Shown here in pieces: positions 43,315 to 54,223 of a stretch of DNA of 64,000 nt; position 1 is the stretch's first letter, and every line of letters begins with the position of its first letter. The position numbers and the translations under genes were made by a program. The notes under the pieces are model-generated. The model made no database searches. It had not been told where the DNA came from and saw only the letters and a list, made by a program, of their open reading frames with translations. Source of the stretch: Bartonella sp. ML70XJBT.G (GTDB lineage: Bacteria; Pseudomonadota; Alphaproteobacteria; Rhizobiales; Rhizobiaceae); the NCBI RefSeq assembly GCF_028618575.1, contig NZ_JAQITA010000004.1, positions 62,001 through 126,000 of the forward strand, read 5' to 3'.

Positions 43315-44243
43315 TGGCATTACGATTAAGTTTTATGGGAACGCCGCATTTTGCTGTTCCTATTTTACAGGCTTTGTTAGAGGCAGGTCATGATGTTGTC
43401 GCTGTTTACAGTCAACCTCCTCGCCCAGCGGGGCGTCGTGGTCTTAAACTGATCCCGTCTCCTGTACAAATTGCAGCAGAAGAAAAATCTATTCCCGTAT
43501 TCACTCCTCAAACACTCAAAACAACCGAACAGCAGGCGCAATTTGCAGAACTTGCTGTTGATGTTGCTGTTGTTGTTGCCTATGGGCTTCTCTTACCTAA
43601 AACCATTCTTGAAATACCGCGTTTTGGTTGTTTTAATGCCCACGCTTCACTCTTGCCACGTTGGCGTGGTGCTGCACCTCTTCAGCGTGCCATTATGGCT
43701 GGTGATAAGGAAACGGGAATGATGATTATGAAAATGGATGAAGGACTTGATACAGGGCCTATTGCTCTTTCGCGCTCCATCCCTCTCACTGATAACATGA
43801 CGACCGATAAACTCGCAAACAAGCTTTCACATATCGGCGCAGAACTTATGGTAGAAGCTCTATCAGCTCTGGAAAAAGGACAACTTCAACTTACACCACA
43901 ATCAGAAGAAGGCATCACCTATGCCGCTAAAATTGACAAGGAAGAAACCCGCATTGATTGGACAATGCCCGCAGAACATATTCACAGATATATTCGTGCC
44001 CTCTCTCCCTCTCCTGGGTGCTGGTGTAACATGAATATCAGTGGACGAGAAGAACGTGTAAAAATTCTTGGAAGCCGCATAATAACAGACCCTTCTCTTG
44101 AAATCGGTCGAATAGAGCCAGATTCTTTAATTATCCATTGTGGACAAGAGCGCCTTGAAATAACCGATTTGCAAAGATCTGGCGGTAAAGTCCTTGAGGG
44201 CGCAACATTTTTGCGAGGCGCTCATATTTCTGCTGTTTGTTGA
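43314..44243 (+). CDS. fmt: Methionyl-tRNA formyltransferase
   Basis: Formylates initiator Met-tRNA using 10-formyl-THF. The 309-residue protein has an N-terminal Rossmann-like catalytic domain with NAHASLLPRWRGAAPLQ (catalytic His and the SLLP loop) and MDEGLDTGP. The C-terminal OB-type domain starts at about residue 205. It is coupled to def upstream, and its stop is followed one base later by a decayed copy of the truA start. The def-fmt-truA order is normal for the group. Confidence 0.96.
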   Translation: MALRLSFMGTPHFAVPILQALLEAGHDVVAVYSQPPRPAGRRGLKLIPSPVQIAAEEKSIPVFTPQTLKTTEQQAQFAELAVDVAVVVAYGLLLPKTILEIPRFGCFNAHASLLPRWRGAAPLQRAIMAGDKETGMMIMKMDEGLDTGPIALSRSIPLTDNMTTDKLANKLSHIGAELMVEALSALEKGQLQLTPQSEEGITYAAKIDKEETRIDWTMPAEHIHRYIRALSPSPGCWCNMNISGREERVKILGSRIITDPSLEIGRIEPDSLIIHCGQERLEITDLQRSGGKVLEGATFLRGAHISAVC

Positions 44244-44244
44244 T

Positions 44245-44433
44245 ATGCCACGTTTTAAACTCACCCTTGAATATGATGGCTCAAATTATGTTAGCTGGCA
44301 GCGTCAAGCGATCTGCACACCATACAAAGAGCTCTTGAACAAGCCATTTTTCTCTTTTGTGGACAACAATTGACCAACACAATAGCAAGTCGAACGGATA
44401 ATGGTGTATACGCTATGGAGAAAATTGCACATT
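44245..44433 (+). pseudogene. Partial tandem duplicate of the 5' end of truA
   Basis: Matches the first 189 bases of the intact truA that starts at 44434, with about 25 substitutions and one deleted base (gcgat for gcagat), which shifts the frame after codon 22. The reading from its ATG ends at a TGA after 42 codons. In its third frame the region of the catalytic motif reads RTDNGVYAM instead of RTDAGVHAM, so that part is degenerate too. The ATG is retained right behind fmt, while the intact gene begins exactly where the copy ends. Confidence 0.92.
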
Positions 44434-45177
44434 ATGCCACGTTTTAAACTCACCCTCGAATATGATGGTTCAAATTATGCTGGTTGGCAACGTCAAGCAG
44501 ATCTGCACACCATACAAGGAGCTCTTGAACAAGCCATTTTTCTCTTTTGCGGACAACAATTGACCATTACAACAGCGGGTCGAACAGATGCTGGTGTACA
44601 CGCTATGGGGCAAGTTGCACATGTTGATTTTGAAAAAAACTGGCAGACGCACACTGTACGCGATGCTCTGAATGCGCATTTGCAAAAACGGGGGGAAAAT
44701 ATTTCAATCTTAAATGTCGAAAATGTCTCTGATGATTTTGATGCACGATTTTCTGCAACCAAACGTCATTATCTTTTTAAAATTCTCAATCGCCGCTCTC
44801 CACCAGCCCTAAACGCTAAACGCGTATGGTGGGTACCAAAACCCCTTAATGCGGAAATCATGCATGAAGCTGCCCAAAAACTTGTAGGCAAACATGATTT
44901 TACCACCTTTCGTTCAGCACATTGCCAAGCTAAAAGCCCTATTCGCACCCTTGAACGCCTTGATGTGAAAAGAGAGGGGGAAGAAATCTTCCTCTATGCA
45001 CAAGCACGCTCTTTTCTGCATCATCAAATCCGTTCCTTTGCAGGAAGCCTGATGGAAGTTGGTGTTGGGCGCTGGAGAGCACAAGATCTTGAAGCAGCTC
45101 TTCATGCTAAAGATCGCACACGGTGTGGTGTTGTTGCACCGCCTTCAGGGCTTTATTTGACTAAAGTGGAATATTAA
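44434..45177 (+). CDS. truA: tRNA pseudouridine(38-40) synthase
   Basis: Converts uridines 38-40 of the tRNA anticodon arm to pseudouridine. The 247-residue protein opens [21 protein letters not shown] and has the catalytic Asp52 in [10 protein letters not shown], followed by [14 protein letters not shown] and [17 protein letters not shown]. It is intact and of normal length. The start is fixed by the duplicated copy and by homology. Because of the inserted duplicate, its ATG is now 190 bp from fmt instead of nearly touching it, so translational coupling to fmt may be lost. Confidence 0.96.
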   Translation: MPRFKLTLEYDGSNYAGWQRQADLHTIQGALEQAIFLFCGQQLTITTAGRTDAGVHAMGQVAHVDFEKNWQTHTVRDALNAHLQKRGENISILNVENVSDDFDARFSATKRHYLFKILNRRSPPALNAKRVWWVPKPLNAEIMHEAAQKLVGKHDFTTFRSAHCQAKSPIRTLERLDVKREGEEIFLYAQARSFLHHQIRSFAGSLMEVGVGRWRAQDLEAALHAKDRTRCGVVAPPSGLYLTKVEY

Positions 45178-45209
45178 CTGTCCCATTAAAATTAATTCTT
45201 CAAAAGCAA

Positions 45210-46073
45210 TTACGGAAGCTTATAAAAGCAACGAATTTCTTCAAAAGCTTCTGCCGCGGTATTAACAAATTTTACCAAATCAACATCGGAGGGAGAAATT
45301 GTGCCTTGTTCTGATAAATAGCTAAAATTGATCACATTGTGCCAAAATTCTTTGCCAAACAATAAAATTGGAACCTGTTTCATCCGTCCTGTCTGTATTA
45401 AAGTTAATGTCTCAAACAGCTCATCTAGAGTCCCAAACCCTCCAGGAAAAATCGCTAATGCCTTTGCCCGCATGAGAAAATGCATTTTACGCATTCCTAA
45501 ATAATGAAAATTAAAACATAAATGTGGAGTTATGTAAGAATTAGGCGCCTGTTCATGGGGTAAAACAACATTCAAACCAACCGTTGGTGCACCAACATCA
45601 ACTGCACCACGATTTCCTGCTTCCATTATCCCTGGTCCTCCCCCCGTGACAACTACAAATTCACGATATTGAGTGGTAGCAGAATAGCGTGAGCACAAAC
45701 GCGCAAACTCCCTTGCCTCATCATAATAATGTGACATAGCACGCAAATTTTTCTTTTGCGTGTCATTTTTTGCTGCCCACGCTGCTTGCCCAGATTCAGG
45801 AATACGCGCACCACCAAATAAAACAACTGTTGATTGGATATCACATTCTTGAAGCGTTATTTCTGGCTTTAAAAACTCAAGACCAATACGTTGTGAGCGT
45901 AGTTCTGGACGCATCATAAATTCTTGATCGATATAAGCCAAACGATAAGTAGGCGAATGCATTTGTGCTGAATCAGAAACTTTTTTTATTTGTTGTAAGG
46001 CATCCTTCGCATGAAGCAGTGGTGTCCAATGGTTTTGTTCTTCTCTTCGTTTTTCTTTATAGCCTTTTTTCAT
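45210..46073 (-). CDS. LOG family (TIGR00730) Rossmann-fold protein
   Basis: A 287-residue protein of the 'lysine decarboxylase-like' LOG family, whose characterised members release free bases from nucleoside 5'-monophosphates (cytokinin-type phosphoribohydrolases). The core has VVTGGGPGIMEAGNRGA and the signature PGGFGTLDELFE (PGGxGTxxE). An N-terminal extension of about 90 residues is longer than in small LOG proteins. It is divergent from dapD. Its substrate here is unknown, and nucleotide turnover is more plausible than hormone synthesis in an animal-associated bacterium. Confidence 0.87.
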   Translation of the reverse strand: MKKGYKEKRREEQNHWTPLLHAKDALQQIKKVSDSAQMHSPTYRLAYIDQEFMMRPELRSQRIGLEFLKPEITLQECDIQSTVVLFGGARIPESGQAAWAAKNDTQKKNLRAMSHYYDEAREFARLCSRYSATTQYREFVVVTGGGPGIMEAGNRGAVDVGAPTVGLNVVLPHEQAPNSYITPHLCFNFHYLGMRKMHFLMRAKALAIFPGGFGTLDELFETLTLIQTGRMKQVPILLFGKEFWHNVINFSYLSEQGTISPSDVDLVKFVNTAAEAFEEIRCFYKLP

Positions 46074-46184
46074 GCCTCTATCCTATTTCCTTCCACATCG
46101 TTTTATTGACTGCACAGATTTCTTCGCGTAGTCCATAGAGTCATAAATATTGAAACTTTCAACTTGTTTAACGGAACTCTGGCC

Positions 46185-47033
46185 ATGGCTCATCTCACGC
46201 AACTGGAAATGATTATTGAAAAAGCATTTGACGACCGCAATTCTATCAATACCACCACAAAGGGGGAAATTCGTGAGAGTGTCGAACATGCACTAGATCT
46301 CCTTGATAAAGGAGAAATGCGTGTTGCACAACGCCAAAAAGATGGACAATGGCATGTTCATCAATGGTTGAAAAAAGCTGTTCTTTTGTCTTTTCGCCTT
46401 AATCCTATGCGCATCTTTTCTGGCGGTGTTCATGAATCCTATTGGTGGGATAAAGTCCCTTCGAAATTTTCTGGTTGGCAAGAAGTTGACTTTCAAAAAG
46501 CAGGTTTCCGCTCCGTTCCTGGAGCAATTGTACGCCATTCTGCCTATATTGCACCAAACGTCATACTCATGCCATCCTTTGTCAATCTAGGGGCTTTTGT
46601 TGATGAAGGCACAATGGTTGACACATGGACTACCGTTGGATCTTGCGCACAAATTGGCAAACATGTTCATCTTTCTGGTGGTGTTGGAATCGGCGGCGTT
46701 TTAGAACCACTGCAAGCAAACCCAACGATTATTGAAGATCATTGTTTTATCGGTGCCAGATCTGAAGTTGTTGAAGGTTGCATTATCCGTGAAGGTTCTG
46801 TTTTAGGGATGGGAGTCTTTATTGGGAAATCCACAAAAATTATTGACCGGACAACAGGCGAAATTTTTGTGGGCGAAGTTCCTCCCTATTCTGTTGTTGT
46901 TCCAGGTTCTCTCCCCGCTAAACCACTGCCAAATGGTGAAGCAGGTCCAAGCCTTTATTGTGCTGTTATAGTGAAACGTGTTGATCAAAAAACACGAGAG
47001 AAAACATCCATTAATGACCTTTTACGTGACTAA
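46185..47033 (+). CDS. dapD: 2,3,4,5-tetrahydropyridine-2,6-dicarboxylate N-succinyltransferase
   Basis: Succinylates tetrahydrodipicolinate in the diaminopimelate/lysine pathway. The 282-residue protein has an N-terminal helical region and a left-handed beta-helix (about 110-240) with hexapeptide repeats such as [31 protein letters not shown] and [12 protein letters not shown]. The start [15 protein letters not shown] is chosen by homology. It ends at a hairpin shared with convergent lepA. dapE is not next to it. Confidence 0.95.
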   Translation: MAHLTQLEMIIEKAFDDRNSINTTTKGEIRESVEHALDLLDKGEMRVAQRQKDGQWHVHQWLKKAVLLSFRLNPMRIFSGGVHESYWWDKVPSKFSGWQEVDFQKAGFRSVPGAIVRHSAYIAPNVILMPSFVNLGAFVDEGTMVDTWTTVGSCAQIGKHVHLSGGVGIGGVLEPLQANPTIIEDHCFIGARSEVVEGCIIREGSVLGMGVFIGKSTKIIDRTTGEIFVGEVPPYSVVVPGSLPAKPLPNGEAGPSLYCAVIVKRVDQKTREKTSINDLLRD

Positions 47034-47092
47034 AGTGTACTCTTTAAGAACTCCGTAAAGAACTGTAGCCAATCAACAAAATCAAAGCAGTC

Positions 47093-47116
47093 AATAAGGG
47101 AGAATACTCCCTTATT
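47093..47116. terminator. Bidirectional terminator between dapD and lepA
   Basis: A perfect 9-bp stem, aataaggga / tcccttatt, between two convergent genes, with short A/T tracts outside. T runs are weak. Confidence 0.65.
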
Positions 47117-47119
47117 TCG

Positions 47120-48925
47120 TTATTTATTCATTTTGAGCGCCTGAATAAAAGCTGATTGTGGAATTTCTACTTTTCCAAATTGGCGCATGCGCTTTTTGCC
47201 TTCTTTTTGCTTTTCTAACAACTTGCGCTTACGCGTAACATCGCCTCCATAACATTTCGCTGTTACATCTTTGCGTAAAGCACGAATTGTTTCGCGCGCA
47301 ATGATTTTACCACCAATGGCTGCTTGAATCGGAATCTGAAACATATGCTGAGGAATAAGATCCTTCAATTTTTCGCACAGTGAACGCCCACGCTTTTCTG
47401 CAATCGTGCGGTGTACAAGCATTGATAATGCATCTATCGATTCTCCATTCACCAAAATGGACATTTTAACCAAATCGCCCTCTGTATAATCCGTCATCTG
47501 ATAATCGAAAGAAGCATAACCTTTTGAGATTGATTTTAAACGATCATAAAAATCAAAAACAACTTCATTGAGTGGCAAGTCATATGTCACCATGGCACGC
47601 GTTCCGACATAGGACAAACTCACTTGTATTCCACGTCGTTCTTGGCAAAGCTCTAAAACGGATCCAAGATAATTATCAGGAGTCATGATGGTCGCGCGAA
47701 TCCATGGTTCTTCAATAGAAGAAATTTTAACAATATCTGGCATATCTGCTGGATTATGGAGTTCTTTGACAGAACCATCATGCATATTCATACGGTAAAC
47801 AACCGAAGGTGCTGTGGCAATTAAATCCAAATTAAATTCGCGCTCTAACCGCTCTTGAATAATTTCAAGATGAAGAAGCCCTAAAAAACCACAACGAAAA
47901 CCAAATCCCAAAGCCGCTGATGTTTCAACTTCAAAAGAAAAACTTGCATCATTTAAGCGTAATTTTCCCATGGCTGCACGCAAATCATCAAAATCAGCAG
48001 CATCAATGGGAAAAAGTCCACAAAAAACAACTGGTTGTGCTGGTTTAAAACCAGGTAATGCCTCTTCACAAGGGCGGCGCTCTTCCGTAATGGTATCGCC
48101 AACCCGAGTATCTGCAACTTCTTTGATAGAGGCCGTTATAAAACCAATCTCGCCTGGGCCTAATTCATCCACCTGAATCATTTTTGGAGTAAAAACCCCA
48201 ACCCGTTCCACTGGATATTTCGCCCCAGTCCCCATCATGCGAATGATCTGACCCTTTTTTAATACGCCATCAATAACGCGTACCAAAACGATAACACCAA
48301 GATATGCATCATACCAGCTATCAACCAACATCGCTTTTAAAGGCTTGTGTACATCACCCGTAGGTGGTGGGGGCAATTGTGTAACGATTGCTTCTAAAAC
48401 ATCAGGAACACCTAAACCTGTTTTTGCTGATATTTCTACGGCTTCAGAGGTATCTATGCCTATCACATCTTCAATTTGTTCTTTTACACGCTCAGGTTCT
48501 GCCGCTGGAAGATCAACCTTATTAAGCACCACAACCAATTCATGAGAATTATCAATAGCTTGATAAACATTTGCCAACGTTTGCGCCTCTACACCTTGGC
48601 TCGCATCTACTACCAACAGCGAACCTTCACAAGCAGCAAGAGATCGCGAAACTTCATAAGCAAAGTCCACATGACCAGGTGTATCAATAAGATTTAAAAT
48701 ATAGGTTTCACCACTGTGCGCTTTATAGTGCAAACGTACTGTTTGTGCTTTAATGGTAATCCCACGTTCGCGTTCAATATCCATGGAATCGAGCACTTGC
48801 TCTTTCATCTCGCGACTCTCAAGCCCTCCTGTCATTTGAATCAAACGATCAGCTAAAGTTGACTTTCCATGGTCAATGTGTGCCACGATGGAAAAATTAC
48901 GAATATAATTACGATCTACTGTCAT
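47120..48925 (-). CDS. lepA: Elongation factor 4 (LepA)
   Basis: A ribosome-associated GTPase that affects initiation and back-translocation. The 601-residue protein is complete. G1 is [14 protein letters not shown] at about 16-29, followed by switch I with [15 protein letters not shown]3 DTPGHVDF, G4 NKVD and G5 SAKTG. EF-G-like domains follow, and then the LepA-specific C-terminal domain with [18 protein letters not shown]. In some rhizobia it is near dapD-type genes, and convergence with dapD here is clean. Confidence 0.97.
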   Translation of the reverse strand: MTVDRNYIRNFSIVAHIDHGKSTLADRLIQMTGGLESREMKEQVLDSMDIERERGITIKAQTVRLHYKAHSGETYILNLIDTPGHVDFAYEVSRSLAACEGSLLVVDASQGVEAQTLANVYQAIDNSHELVVVLNKVDLPAAEPERVKEQIEDVIGIDTSEAVEISAKTGLGVPDVLEAIVTQLPPPPTGDVHKPLKAMLVDSWYDAYLGVIVLVRVIDGVLKKGQIIRMMGTGAKYPVERVGVFTPKMIQVDELGPGEIGFITASIKEVADTRVGDTITEERRPCEEALPGFKPAQPVVFCGLFPIDAADFDDLRAAMGKLRLNDASFSFEVETSAALGFGFRCGFLGLLHLEIIQERLEREFNLDLIATAPSVVYRMNMHDGSVKELHNPADMPDIVKISSIEEPWIRATIMTPDNYLGSVLELCQERRGIQVSLSYVGTRAMVTYDLPLNEVVFDFYDRLKSISKGYASFDYQMTDYTEGDLVKMSILVNGESIDALSMLVHRTIAEKRGRSLCEKLKDLIPQHMFQIPIQAAIGGKIIARETIRALRKDVTAKCYGGDVTRKRKLLEKQKEGKKRMRQFGKVEIPQSAFIQALKMNK

Positions 48926-49364
48926 AGGGGCGATTTAGCAAAGAATAGCACAAAAGGCAAAGACCAATTATGCCTCTTCAAAAGCCTTGCAAAAAATATA
49001 AATGAAAAGGCTTTTTAAAAACAGAGCTCTTCATAACATAAAAAGTGAGGATTTTGTTTGCTAAACTCTCTGTAAACAATTCAAAATACCCAAATGCTGC
49101 CAACTTTTTTATATTCGTTGCCCTTTTTCCACTCATAGGCTGTATATTGTTAGAAATTCTTCTACAGCTTGAGACTTGCGTAAGATTGACAAGATTTGCA
49201 AAGGATCTTGTCTTTTTCTTTGTACATGCTAACTTATTTTTTATCAGCCTTACACAAAACAGCCTTATATCGAAGCAGATAATCTTTGCAACTGTAAAAC
49301 TTTAGAAATAGACTCTTTCTTGCAGCATGTCTTTTGAAAAATGTGTACTTTTTAAAAAATTTTA
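48926..49364. other. Spacer upstream of lepA, no gene seen
   Basis: An 86-codon frame at 49045-49305 lacks a ribosome-binding site and a recognisable product. The lepA promoter on the minus strand should lie here, but I cannot define it. Confidence 0.5.
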
Positions 49365-49647
49365 TTCTTCTTTCTTTTGATAGGATCATACCCCTCACAA
49401 AGTACAGAACGCCGCAAAAGAGAATGCCATTGTCTTGCGCATTCATACCCTGTTTTAAAGAAACTTTTCTTCATGCTCATCATACTCATTTCATGAAAGC
49501 AACCATGAATAGTATATAGTATAATGTCGAATGCATTGAATACCTCCATTTTTATACTTCTAAAAACGCAAGAAGGCGTCATCATCTCTTATCAATCTTC
49601 AATATTGCGATAACACTTGCATTTGAGAGCGTTCACATAAGAAACAT
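49365..49647 (-). pseudogene. Decayed N-terminal integrase fragment (copy C)
   Basis: Read on the minus strand from an ATG at 49647 in the same setting as copies A and B. The remains LSNASVIAILKIDKR, LEV/KWRYS, YTIHGCFHEM, then ECARQWHS and RSVLCEGYDPIKRKK follow the integrase Arm-domain order with several stops and frameshifts. This copy shows best that the source continued to 'RxxLxxGxDPIxxRK' before the homology ends. Confidence 0.68.
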
Positions 49648-49819
49648 TTTTACGCTTTTAAAAACGCTTCTTATCCATACTACTAGCCCCACTTGTAGCA
49701 TGCAAACCAATCATTTGGGGTGATTTAGTAATAGGATTTAAATGAGAAAATTTTACTGTTTTCGTCTCTCTTCTTCAACATCCGAATAAATAGATTATTC
49801 TTATAAATCAATATATTGA
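49365..49819 (-). repeat. Dispersed integrase-derived unit, copy C (leader plus fragment)
   Basis: The fragment plus about 170 bp of leader matching that of copy A (ttataaatcaat, aatgagaaaatttt, tagccccacttgt in order). It lies between lepA and the DMT transporter gene. Confidence 0.65.
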
Positions 49820-49915
49820 CTTAAAAATTAAAACATCAAAAACTGGCTTACTTTCGTTAAAGAAAGAGAAATATGAAATCTTTTTAGATGGAAATAGCAT
49901 GACAAAAATGCACAA

Positions 49916-50830
49916 TTAATCAAATTTTTCAGTCATTTTCGTTTTTTTACGCCATTGTGAAGGTTGGAGTTCAGCCACAACAATCCCAATCAAAATAAAT
50001 CCCCCCCCCAATAAAGCTAAAGGGGACAAAAGCTCACCAGCCAAACGCCCAACGATACCAGCCCATACTGGCTCTCCTGCGTAAATGAGTGTTGCACGTG
50101 TGGGCGAAATAGATTTTTGTGCCCAATTCATCGCCAATTGAATGATCGCACTCATCAATGCCAAACCTATACCAATATTCAACCATACCCATGAAAATTC
50201 AGGAATGCTTTCACCCATCAAAGGCATACAAAAAAATGAAAAAATACCACTAAAAAATAACTGTATAACTGTTACACGCCGGCTATCAACATTGCTGGCA
50301 AAAATACTGATGAGGATCACTTCCCCAGCAATTGCTAAAGCGCCTAACAAAGTCAAAATTTCGCCTTTCGAAAAATCAAACTGTCCTGGCTTTTGTCCAG
50401 AAATCAGGATAAGACCAATAAAGGCGAAAATAATACCAAGCCAAGAAGCTAAATGAGGTGGCTTTCTAAAAACAATCCATTGTAATATTGGAACTGTCGG
50501 AACATAAAGTGCTGTGATAAAAGCTGATTGACTACTAATAATGGTTTGAAGCCCCGCTGCTTGTAAAGCGTAACCTAAAAACATTCCTACACCAATTGCC
50601 ATCCCAGCAAAAATCTCATAAATAGTTATATCTTGCATCGAGCGCCAAAAAATTGCCCCGCATATCAGCGATGCAACAACAAAACGAAATCCAACAAAGA
50701 ACAGAGGACCACTATAGCGTACCGCAATGTGAACGACTAAAAATGTAATACCCCACAATATTGTCGCAGCGAATAATATGAATTCTGGTTTGCTTAACAA
50801 AGAATGTTTCAACTGTTTTATATTCATCAT
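49916..50830 (-). CDS. DMT superfamily (EamA) inner-membrane transporter
   Basis: A 304-residue integral-membrane protein with ten predicted segments in two EamA repeats (about residues 15-145 and 155-290). It has the repeat-start pattern FILFAATILWGITFLVVHIAV and the second-repeat AEPVWAGIVGRL-like segment (YAGEPVWAGIV). These proteins usually export amino acids or other metabolites, but the substrate cannot be told from sequence. It lies 33 bp downstream of argB on the same strand, probably co-transcribed. Confidence 0.88.
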   Translation of the reverse strand: MMNIKQLKHSLLSKPEFILFAATILWGITFLVVHIAVRYSGPLFFVGFRFVVASLICGAIFWRSMQDITIYEIFAGMAIGVGMFLGYALQAAGLQTIISSQSAFITALYVPTVPILQWIVFRKPPHLASWLGIIFAFIGLILISGQKPGQFDFSKGEILTLLGALAIAGEVILISIFASNVDSRRVTVIQLFFSGIFSFFCMPLMGESIPEFSWVWLNIGIGLALMSAIIQLAMNWAQKSISPTRATLIYAGEPVWAGIVGRLAGELLSPLALLGGGFILIGIVVAELQPSQWRKKTKMTEKFD

Positions 50831-50863
50831 GAAAGGTGGTTTTCTCCAATTCTTCTCTATATC

Positions 50864-51769
50864 TTATGAAACAATAAGTGTTCCAACGCCCTGTTCCGTA
50901 AACAGTTCTAGCAAAACAGAATGCGGGGTTTTGCCGTTTAAAATGACAACACCTTCCACACCATTTTGGAGGGCTTTTATACACGTCTCTACTTTCGGAA
51001 TCATACCACCTGAAATCGTTCCATTTTTAATGAGGCTTTCCGCTTCAGAAATTGTTAACTCCTTTACAAGGTTGCCCTGTTTGTCTAAAACACCAGGAAC
51101 ATCTGTTAAAAATAAAAGACGCTTAGCCTCTAATGCACCAGCAATGGCTCCAGCAAAAATATCAGCATTAATATTATAGGTCTTTCCATCGCGTCCTGGA
51201 GCCACAGGCGCAAGAATTGGAATCATTTCAGAACATGCTAAAAGATCTAACAATGTGCGGTCAACTTCAACCGGTTCTCCCACAAAGCCCAAATCTAAAA
51301 CACGTTCAATATGCGAATCGGGATCAATAACAGTTTTATAAGCCTTTTCAGCAAAAACCATATTGCCATCCTTGCCACACAACCCTATTGCCCATTCCCC
51401 CTCTGCGTTGATAAGAGCAACAATTTCTTTGTTTATGGAACCCGCCAAAACCATTTCAACGACTTCAACAATCCGCTCATCAGTTACGCGTAAACCGTTT
51501 TCAAACCGTGATTCAATCCCCATTTTCATCAAAATTTCAGCAATCTGCGGGCCTCCACCATGAACAACAACAGGATTGATTCCTGATTGCTTCAACAAAG
51601 CAATATCACGTGCAAATGCCCGCCCCAAAGCAGGATCACCCATAGCATGACCGCCGTATTTTACAACGACTGTTTCATTCTCATACTTTTGCATATAAGG
51701 TAAAGCAGATGATAAAAATGCTGCTTGTTTTTCAAAAACATCTTCAATATCATTTTCAACTTTATCCAT
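50864..51769 (-). CDS. argB: Acetylglutamate kinase
   Basis: Phosphorylates N-acetylglutamate in arginine synthesis. The 301-residue protein has the [10 protein letters not shown] nucleotide-binding loop near residue 35, VVHGGGPQI near 70, and a C-terminal [24 protein letters not shown] segment with the conserved Lys. It matches the longer, arginine-sensitive type with an N-terminal helix, which would make it the feedback-regulated step. The start at 51769 follows ggagg at normal spacing. The EamA gene follows. Confidence 0.95.
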   Translation of the reverse strand: MDKVENDIEDVFEKQAAFLSSALPYMQKYENETVVVKYGGHAMGDPALGRAFARDIALLKQSGINPVVVHGGGPQIAEILMKMGIESRFENGLRVTDERIVEVVEMVLAGSINKEIVALINAEGEWAIGLCGKDGNMVFAEKAYKTVIDPDSHIERVLDLGFVGEPVEVDRTLLDLLACSEMIPILAPVAPGRDGKTYNINADIFAGAIAGALEAKRLLFLTDVPGVLDKQGNLVKELTISEAESLIKNGTISGGMIPKVETCIKALQNGVEGVVILNGKTPHSVLLELFTEQGVGTLIVS

Positions 51770-52296
51770 CAAAAGAGCCTCCTCATCACTTTTTACCCTC
51801 TCTTAAGCAATTGAGAAAAAGTGAAAAAAATTAAAACAAGTTTACTCTATCCATCCCCCCCTTAAAAAACGCCCATTGGTTACATCACACAAAAGTAATA
51901 AAAAGACCTAATAAAGGCTGCCCTTTAAAAGAATTGATATCTAAAAATGAAACAAAATAGATGTACAAAATATCATTGTCTTTATGACCTTGTATATACA
52001 TGAAAGCAGAACTTAGAAGGACTTTGAAGCCACACCGTACACTTAACTTACGGATGTTACCTTACGGATCTTTAACAATGAATACGGATATATACAACCA
52101 TTGATTTTATAAGATGACAATAAAAATCACGATGTCGTGAATCATCATATCGCCAATATAGAAAATGCCTCAGTTGCACATATGTCCTCCTTCAAATAAT
52201 TTAAAATTTTAACCTCAAAATTTGCCTTCTTTCCCATAATTGAACATCAGAAAAATGAACTGAACAGTCTCCATCTCCCAAACTACAGATAATTAA

Positions 52297-52405
52297 TACA
52301 TTGATTTATAATTATAATTCATTATTGTTCTGTTAAATGAGAGCTCTCAATAGGGAAATATTTTCTTTATTTCCATCTCTTTTTTATAATGAATGAACAA
52401 AACCG
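52297..52405 (+). repeat. Dispersed integrase-derived unit, copy F (leader only)
   Basis: Starts with acattgatttata as in copies A and C and shares ataattcatt and aatgagag with copy B at identical 22-base spacing, followed by a similar atttccatctc tract. No integrase reading follows. The sequence instead passes into the IS605-like end. Confidence 0.55.
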
Positions 52406-52419
52406 TTGGTTTACAGATG

Positions 52420-52570
52420 ACAACTGACCTCCTCCATGTCCTAAAGGACAAAGATTCCTACCACTGCTGGTTTGTCAATAACCCGCTCCCTCTCTGGTTG
52501 GTTCCTACTGCTGACTATTGGTATAATTCAATTCATAGACTCTACGGACAAGTCCTGCTCTGAATACTCA
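52420..52570 (-). mobile_element. Possible right-end relic of an IS200/IS605-family (tnpB) element
   Basis: The stretch cctcctccatgtcctaaagg followed by acaaagattcctacc, with hairpin tgtcc-taaa-ggaca at 52437-52450, resembles the conserved end region found after tnpB genes in this family. On the minus strand the frame fragments ERVIDKPAVVGIFVL and GRNLCPLGHGGGQL are reminiscent of degenerate TnpB C-termini. No transposase body and no second end are visible. This recognition is from memory of family ends and is uncertain. Confidence 0.35.
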
Positions 52571-53074
52571 CATATTATCTAAAAAGACTTCATCTACACA
52601 GTTTTTCATACCTTATATCACTATCCTAAACAACAGTGTTTTACGGTATACTAAATAATACCAGTATTTGAATAAAACCGTTTTAAAAGAACTAACAATG
52701 TTTTTTACGGACCATGGAAAAGAAATAGTCACAATAATAGAAGAGGACAAATGAATAACAGAACCAGCTTGATAACAGCACATCAGAAAACCTGTAGCTC
52801 TGTCATGCTTTGTCCTTTTTAATAGAATATACGACTTTCTCTGATAGAAAACCGTAAAATTATTCCATTCTTTCTTCTCTTCGTTCTACGCCATAATTTA
52901 AGACATCCACAGATAGCCATAAAACCGTATCCTAAAACATCTCCCTCTTTTCTTTTTAAATAACTTCATGAGAGAAAAAAGAGCAATCTTTTCAAAGATT
53001 ATGATGCAATAGAAAATGCATGACAATAACCTTGCAAGCGCACTCTTCCCTTCATGAATTTTGCTGCATATTCC

Positions 53075-54223
53075 TTAATTTTGTTTCGAGATATTTTCAA
53101 AAAATTCTTTCATACGTGAAAAAAAACCGTGTGATTGTGGTGAATTCTCATGATTTGAAAGCTTTTCAAATTTTTGCAATAATTCGCGTTGTTCTTGAGT
53201 TAGCTTCTGCGGTGTTTCAATAGTGATATGAATATAAAGATCACCCCTTTCTTGCTGATGGCGCAACATGGGCATACCTTTTCCTTTAAGACGGAATTGA
53301 CGTCCATTTTGTGTACCCTCTGGAACCTTCACACGTGCTTTGACACCATCAAGGTCAGAAACCTCAAATTCACCTCCTAAAGCAGCTGTCACCATCGAAA
53401 TTGGAACACGACAATGAATATCTGCCCCTTCTCGCTGAAAAAACTCATGCGGTTTAACGGAAAGAAAAATATAAAGATCACCGCTTGGACCACCACGAAT
53501 ACCAGCATCTCCTTCACCAGAAAGACGAATACGCGTACCATCTTCAATACCAGCTGGAATATTCACGCTCAATGAACGCTGTTTTTCCACTCGTCTCGTC
53601 CCCTGACATTTTGGACAGGGATCTGTAATGGTTTCACCACGTCCATGACATGCAGGACATGACCGTTCAATCGAAAAGAAACCTTGTGCAGCACGTACAC
53701 GACCAGCTCCATGACAAGTTCCACAAACTTGTGGCTTAGAACCCTTTTTCGCACCCGATCCCTCACACGTATCACAAGTAACGGAACTTGGAATATGAAT
53801 TTGCGCAGTTTTTCCTGAAAATGCCTCTTCCAAGGTCACTTCCATATTATAACTCAAGTCAGCACCACGCTCGCGCCCATCACCTCGCTTCCGCTGCATT
53901 CCCCCCATAATTTCGCCAAAAAAGTCTTCGAAAATGTCAGCAAATCCACCACCAGCAGCAAAACCACTAAAGGGATTTGCTCCTTCGCGTCCACCATTTT
54001 CAAAAGCTGCATGACCAAAACGATCATAAGCAGCACGCTTTTGAGGGTCTTTGAGGACTTCATAAGCTTCGCCAATTTCCTTAAATTTCCGCTCTGCCTC
54101 TTTATCTCCTGCGTTGCGATCAGGATGATATTGCATTGCCAACTTCCGAAAGGCAGATTTCAACTTTTTATCATCACATTCGCGAGTCACGCCAAGAATT
54201 TCATAATAATCAACCTTCATCAT
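53075..54223 (-). CDS. dnaJ: Chaperone DnaJ
   Basis: The Hsp40 co-chaperone that delivers substrates to DnaK and stimulates its ATPase. The 382-residue type I protein has a J domain at 1-70 with the HPD motif in YHPDRNAGD, a Gly/Phe-rich region (about 75-125), and four CxxCxGxG zinc repeats ([32 protein letters not shown]; the last is slightly changed). Two beta domains and a C-terminal dimer region complete it. It follows dnaK on the same strand after a terminator-like hairpin. Confidence 0.96.
   Translation of the reverse strand: MMKVDYYEILGVTRECDDKKLKSAFRKLAMQYHPDRNAGDKEAERKFKEIGEAYEVLKDPQKRAAYDRFGHAAFENGGREGANPFSGFAAGGGFADIFEDFFGEIMGGMQRKRGDGRERGADLSYNMEVTLEEAFSGKTAQIHIPSSVTCDTCEGSGAKKGSKPQVCGTCHGAGRVRAAQGFFSIERSCPACHGRGETITDPCPKCQGTRRVEKQRSLSVNIPAGIEDGTRIRLSGEGDAGIRGGPSGDLYIFLSVKPHEFFQREGADIHCRVPISMVTAALGGEFEVSDLDGVKARVKVPEGTQNGRQFRLKGKGMPMLRHQQERGDLYIHITIETPQKLTQEQRELLQKFEKLSNHENSPQSHGFFSRMKEFFENISKQN

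Larger units (their letters stand above)
51770..53074. other. 1.3-kb gene-free region with two relics
   Basis: The largest spacer in the window, with dense stop codons. It contains a leader-only copy of the dispersed unit (52297-52405) and, next to it, a sequence like the end of an IS200/IS605-type element (about 52420-52570). No open gene with a ribosome-binding site was found. Confidence 0.6.

Noticed and set aside
44245-44373. 42-codon reading of the truA duplicate as a real small gene
   Set aside because: Identical in origin to truA and frameshifted at codon 22; better called a pseudogene.
49045-49305. 86-codon hydrophobic frame upstream of lepA
   Set aside because: Looks like a membrane peptide only because of T-rich sequence; no start signal or known family.
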